DNA of 64,000 bases from assembly GCA_960531495.1 (NCBI GenBank), contig OY482863.1, positions 2,186,466-2,250,465 on the forward strand, in the 5' to 3' direction. Below, piece by piece: positions 60,661-64,000 of the stretch. The stretch comes from Zeus faber (Eukaryota; Chordata; Actinopteri; Zeiformes; Zeidae). The notes under the pieces were generated by a model. That model was not told the DNA's origin, searched no databases, and saw nothing but the letters and a program-made list of their open reading frames with translations. A program made the position numbers and the translations under genes. Numbering within the stretch: position 1 is the first letter of the stretch; each line of letters opens with the position of its first letter.

Positions 60661-61340
60661 TCGTCCGTTAGAATATTTCTGGAATATTCGGCGTCAAGTG
60701 ACGAATGAGAAAATAATTTGTATGAATTGTTTTTGAAATTTGCTTATTTGCTTGTTTATTTATAAATTGGGTAAATAAATAATTACATTTTGATAAAAGT
60801 TAAGCTGTACTGTTGCGTATGTAAGTTATATATTACTCTATTTTCCAGTAATATTTGTCCATATTGTTTTTCATTTTGTTAAACCCTAAATTCATTCATT
60901 CATAATAAATAAATACATTTGACAAAATTAATACATGATTCACGTTCGCGTGGCCGTTGAGTATCCGCCATGTTTTCCAGATGTTAGCGCCAACGTTAGG
61001 TGACAGCGCTCCCTGCTGCCTGTCCACCGCAACTGCACCTGAGAATACAATAGCACCGCAGGAAAATCACCATTTTGATATTTTGGTATGTTTCTGTTTT
61101 TCTCGTTTATGGAGGTGAAGTTCATTAGAAAGCTCGTAAGGCTTATTGTTTGGATTAATATACACGTATCCTTCAATTGAAAATTAAACTGTAATAATTA
61201 AACCCCGCCCGCCCTCAATCCCTCATCCCTATTTTAAAGGGATGTTTGTTTGTCCCCATCCCCACAGGTGTTTTCCTTTCCATTACTATTTCCGTCTGTG
61301 TCAGGTTTATTGTCTCCGTGTTTTTTATTTTATTTTAATA
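60660..61340. other. upstream flank of the CpG-rich block, nothing recognised
   Basis: AT-rich sequence with a small GC-richer patch at about 60945-61030 that includes CCGCCATGTT, a YY1-like word. No coding sequence was identified. Confidence 0.5.
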
Positions 61341-62705
61341 CTTTTAATCTTCTTGTTCTTTCGGCTGCTCTTGTTAGGGGTCGCCACAGCCGATTGTCTG
61401 TTTCGATCTCTTCCTGTCCTCTGCATGGTCCTCCCTCGCCCCATCCATGAGCCTCCTCCTTGGTCCTCCTCTTTTCCTCCTCCATTCGTCAGCATCCTTC
61501 CCCACGAAATACCCTGTGTCCCCCCTCCGTACCCGTCCAAACCATCTCAATGTTGCCACCCTGGCTTGACCCCAAGTGTTTGAACTCCTCCACCTTTGCC
61601 ACCTCCATCCCTTGCCTCCTACCACCATTCCACTGCCCTCCCTCTCATCCAGTGCATACCTCCACCTCTCCAGGCTCTCCTCAACCTGCTCCACCTCTCC
61701 AGGCTCTCGGAAACCTGCCCCACCTTTCCAGGCTCTCGGAGACCTGCCCCACCTCTCCAGGCTTTCTTGAACCTGCTCCACCTCTCCAGGCTCTCCTCAA
61801 CCTGCCCCACCTCTCCAGGCTTTCTTCAACCTGCTCCACCTCTTCAGGCTCTTCTCAACCTGCCTCATCTCTACAGGTTCTTCTGAACCTGCCCCACCTC
61901 TCCAGGTTTTTCTCAACCTGCCCCACCTCTCCAGGTTCTTCTCAACCTGCCCCACCTCTCCAGGTGCTTCTCAACCTGCCCCACCTCTCCAGGTTCTTCT
62001 CAACCTGCCCCACCTCTCCAGGTTCTTCTCAACCTGCCCCACCTCTCCAGGTTCTTCTCAACCTGCCCCACCTCTACAGGCTCTCGGAGACTCCCGCCTG
62101 ATCCCGTCCGTCCACCTGTCCATCCCCGTTGCAAACAAGAGCAGGCTCGGGGCCAAACCTTGACGTAATCCCACCTCCACCCTGCAACCATGCCTCACTC
62201 CTACACATCCCTCCACTGTCACACTGTCCTCATACACACAATACCACACCTCCTCTCCCAGCACCCTGTCATAGGCTTTCCCTAAATCCACAAAGACTCA
62301 GTGCAACTCCTTCTGACCTTCGCTGTGCTTCTCCATCAACATCCGTCGAAGCAAACCTCACATCTGTAGTGCTCTTCCCAGGCGTGAAACCATACAGCTG
62401 AACCCTAAGATGGTGGAACTGAGCTTCCACTACTTTATCCCATAACTTTATGCTGTGGCTGATCAGCTTTATAGCTCCGTAGTTACTCACGATTCTTGAG
62501 CATCCGTACCGGCGCACTTCTTCTCTACTGCTCTGGCATCCTCTCACTTTCCAAGATTGAGATAAACAAGGGAGTAAAACCCTCTGCTGCCATCTCTTCT
62601 AAATATCTCCGTGCCTACACAGGTCTGTGATCTGGACCCACCGCCCTTCCACTCTACATCCTCTTCATAGCTGCCCTCACTTCATCCTCGCTAATCCACC
62701 GCACT
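61340..62705 (-). pseudogene. RTE-like LINE reverse transcriptase, 3' part
   Basis: On the minus strand, in shifting frames: NYGAIKLISHSIKLWDKVVE, YGFTPGKSTTDVRFAS, MDLGKAYDRV, EVWYCVYEDSVTVE, QVEESLERWRYALDE and, at the end, TLRWFGRVRRGDTGY and KRGGPRRRLMDGAREDHAED. This is the palm and C-terminal part of a fish LINE of the RTE-like type. The plus-strand frame at 61460-62101 is an artefact of the 29-bp repeat. Many frame breaks make it non-functional. Confidence 0.8.
61655..62095. repeat. 29-bp minisatellite within the LINE
   Basis: About 15 head-to-tail units with consensus CCCCACCTCTCCAGG then TTCTTCTCAACCTG on the plus strand. On the minus strand each unit is the codons for QVEESLERW of the LINE plus two bases, so the array is an expansion of that coding segment. 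The first units (61660-61800) are more variable than the later ones (61870-62070). Confidence 0.95.
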
Positions 62706-63630
62706 TCTTTATTATTTATTTATTTTTATTCATTTATTTTACCGTGCTGTCAGCATGCTGGACATAAAACACAGAGTATTTGTTCCATTGCATCTTGGAC
62801 AGAGTTAGTTGCAAGTGGAGTTCAACTTTTCAACCTGCAATGAAACTCTTTATTTGTTCTTTAGTCATCAACAACTGCTGCAATAACTCTGTTCTGTGGA
62901 CGAGCTGTGGGACGAGCAGAGCACAGCTTTATATTATATACAACCACCAACAACCCCCTTTTAGGAAAACCATCATGTTTTAAATAATTACTACTCCAAG
63001 AGGAGAATCACCACGGGTGAGGCAAACAAACACAGAACCAAAACAACATGTACGTGAAAAAACATAAACATAGAACCAAACTAAAACATGTACATGGAAA
63101 AACATCAACAAAGAAACAGACAACAACATGTATATGGAAAAACATCAACATAGAAACATCAGATGACAACATGTATCGACAAAACGTAGTTAATAAGGTC
63201 CAGGAAAGGCCAGGCTCAGGCCCCCGGGTCACATAACCAGTCCTACGATTGGCTAACCCCCCCCCACGCAAGCCCCACCCTCCACCAATCGGCACCCCCT
63301 ACCCACAACCACGCCCCAAACCAATACATGGACGCCAGCCGCAGACACCCCCCAGGAGGCAGGAGGACCCTCCCCCACCCCTGGACAGACCGGCTCAACC
63401 GAGGGACAAGAGTGGGTGCCACCACCCGGCCCCTCTAACACCCCAGTGGGGTCCCGGGACCCCCACCGCGACCACAGGACTAAGCGCCACGGACATCCCC
63501 ACAGCCGCCGGGCACCCACCCAACCGCCCCGCTGAGACCAAGGGGACCCCCACATGCCCCAAAACACCACGACATTGCCCCGACTTAGGAAGACTCAGGT
63601 AATAATGGATGGAGTTATGTCAGTGATAAA
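62706..63630. repeat. insertion interrupting the RTE-like LINE
   Basis: Sequence unrelated to the LINE lies between its two parts. It includes about four units of a roughly 38-bp repeat built on AACATGTACATGGAAAAACA (63047-63175) and a strikingly C-rich, G-poor block (63250-63570). The family is not recognised; the composition suggests a mobile element's non-coding portion. Confidence 0.5.
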
Positions 63631-64000
63631 AGTAGCCCATATTGAACACTCCTCGCTTGTAGAGTGATATGGCGAAGCGATTCCTGAATTCCACATCATC
63701 CAACCTTGTTCCTCTCTCATTTTCTTCATTCATAAGCCCCTCCAAGTGCTCCTTCCACCTTCTCAATGTGCTCTCCTCGCTTGTTGGCCCAATTCCATCT
63801 CTATCCTTCATCACCCTCCTGCTGCACATCCTTCCCAGCTCGGTCCCTCGGTGTAGCCGTCCGGTACAAGTCCTTTCCTCCTTCCTTAGTGTCCAACCCC
63901 TCGTACAACTCGCCACACTATGCGTCTCTTCCTCGGCCTTCTCCACCTCTCTCCGCCTTACGCCGTCTCTCCTTGTATTCTTGTTTACTTTCGTCATCTC
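63631..64000 (-). pseudogene. RTE-like LINE, upstream part, cut by the window edge
   Basis: On the minus strand it contains MKDRDGIGPTSEESTLRRWK, EHLEGLMNEENERGTRLDDV and EFRNRF, the region between endonuclease and polymerase of the same LINE type as 61340-62705. It continues beyond 64000. Confidence 0.75.

Noticed and set aside
61460..62101. 213-codon open frame on the plus strand rich in Leu-Pro-Ser
   Set aside because: It is produced by the 29-bp repeat, which is a minus-strand LINE coding segment; all three frames show the same rotated peptide.

Overview
This is nuclear DNA from a teleost fish. The evidence is a vertebrate split gene with GT-AG introns, very long (CA)n microsatellites (up to about 65 units), tRNA-derived SINEs, L2-type and RTE-like LINE fragments, and hAT-like and TTAA-flanked non-autonomous DNA transposons. 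There is no bacterial or organellar gene organisation.

The window is dominated by one gene on the minus strand: slc4a2, the chloride/bicarbonate anion exchanger AE2. I could place all of its coding exons by protein similarity and splice sites. The reading frame stays intact across every junction. Exon numbers follow the transcript. The start-codon exon is at 36592-36767, the common exons run from 25545 down to 2971, and the last coding exon, with the stop, is 2376-2456. The assembled protein is about 1220 residues. It has a cytoplasmic N-terminal domain with an AE2-type pH-sensing segment, a membrane domain with three N-glycosylation sequons in one extracellular loop, and a C-terminal LDADD acidic motif ending in MPV. 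Whether this is slc4a2a or slc4a2b cannot be decided here.

The 5' end appears to have two forms. One is a long N-terminus (20 residues, exon 2 at 36.6 kb), probably expressed from a CpG-rich promoter and non-coding exon near 60.6 kb. The other is a short N-terminus (Met-Ser-Glu only, exon 1b at 27.95 kb) inside intron 2. This parallels mammalian AE2a versus AE2b isoforms. Between 28.3 and 60.5 kb I find no other convincing host gene, only intron and repeats.

Region by region: 1-2375 is 3' UTR and flank; 2376-25545 is the exon-rich body of slc4a2; 25546-36591 is intron 2 with the alternative first exon; 36768-60556 is a repeat-rich putative intron 1 (microsatellites, hairpins, an L2 LINE split by a SINE, a complete hAT-like element, an L2-like 3' end); about 60180-60660 is the candidate promoter; 61340-64000 is an RTE-like LINE broken by an insertion and carrying a 29-bp minisatellite expansion of its own coding sequence.

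The observations most worth checking are a (TG)62 tract that replaces the polypyrimidine tract of the exon 9 acceptor, an unexplained 147-nt phase-0 open candidate exon in intron 7, the dual N-terminal architecture, three perfect hairpins with short loops, and the LINE-derived minisatellite.
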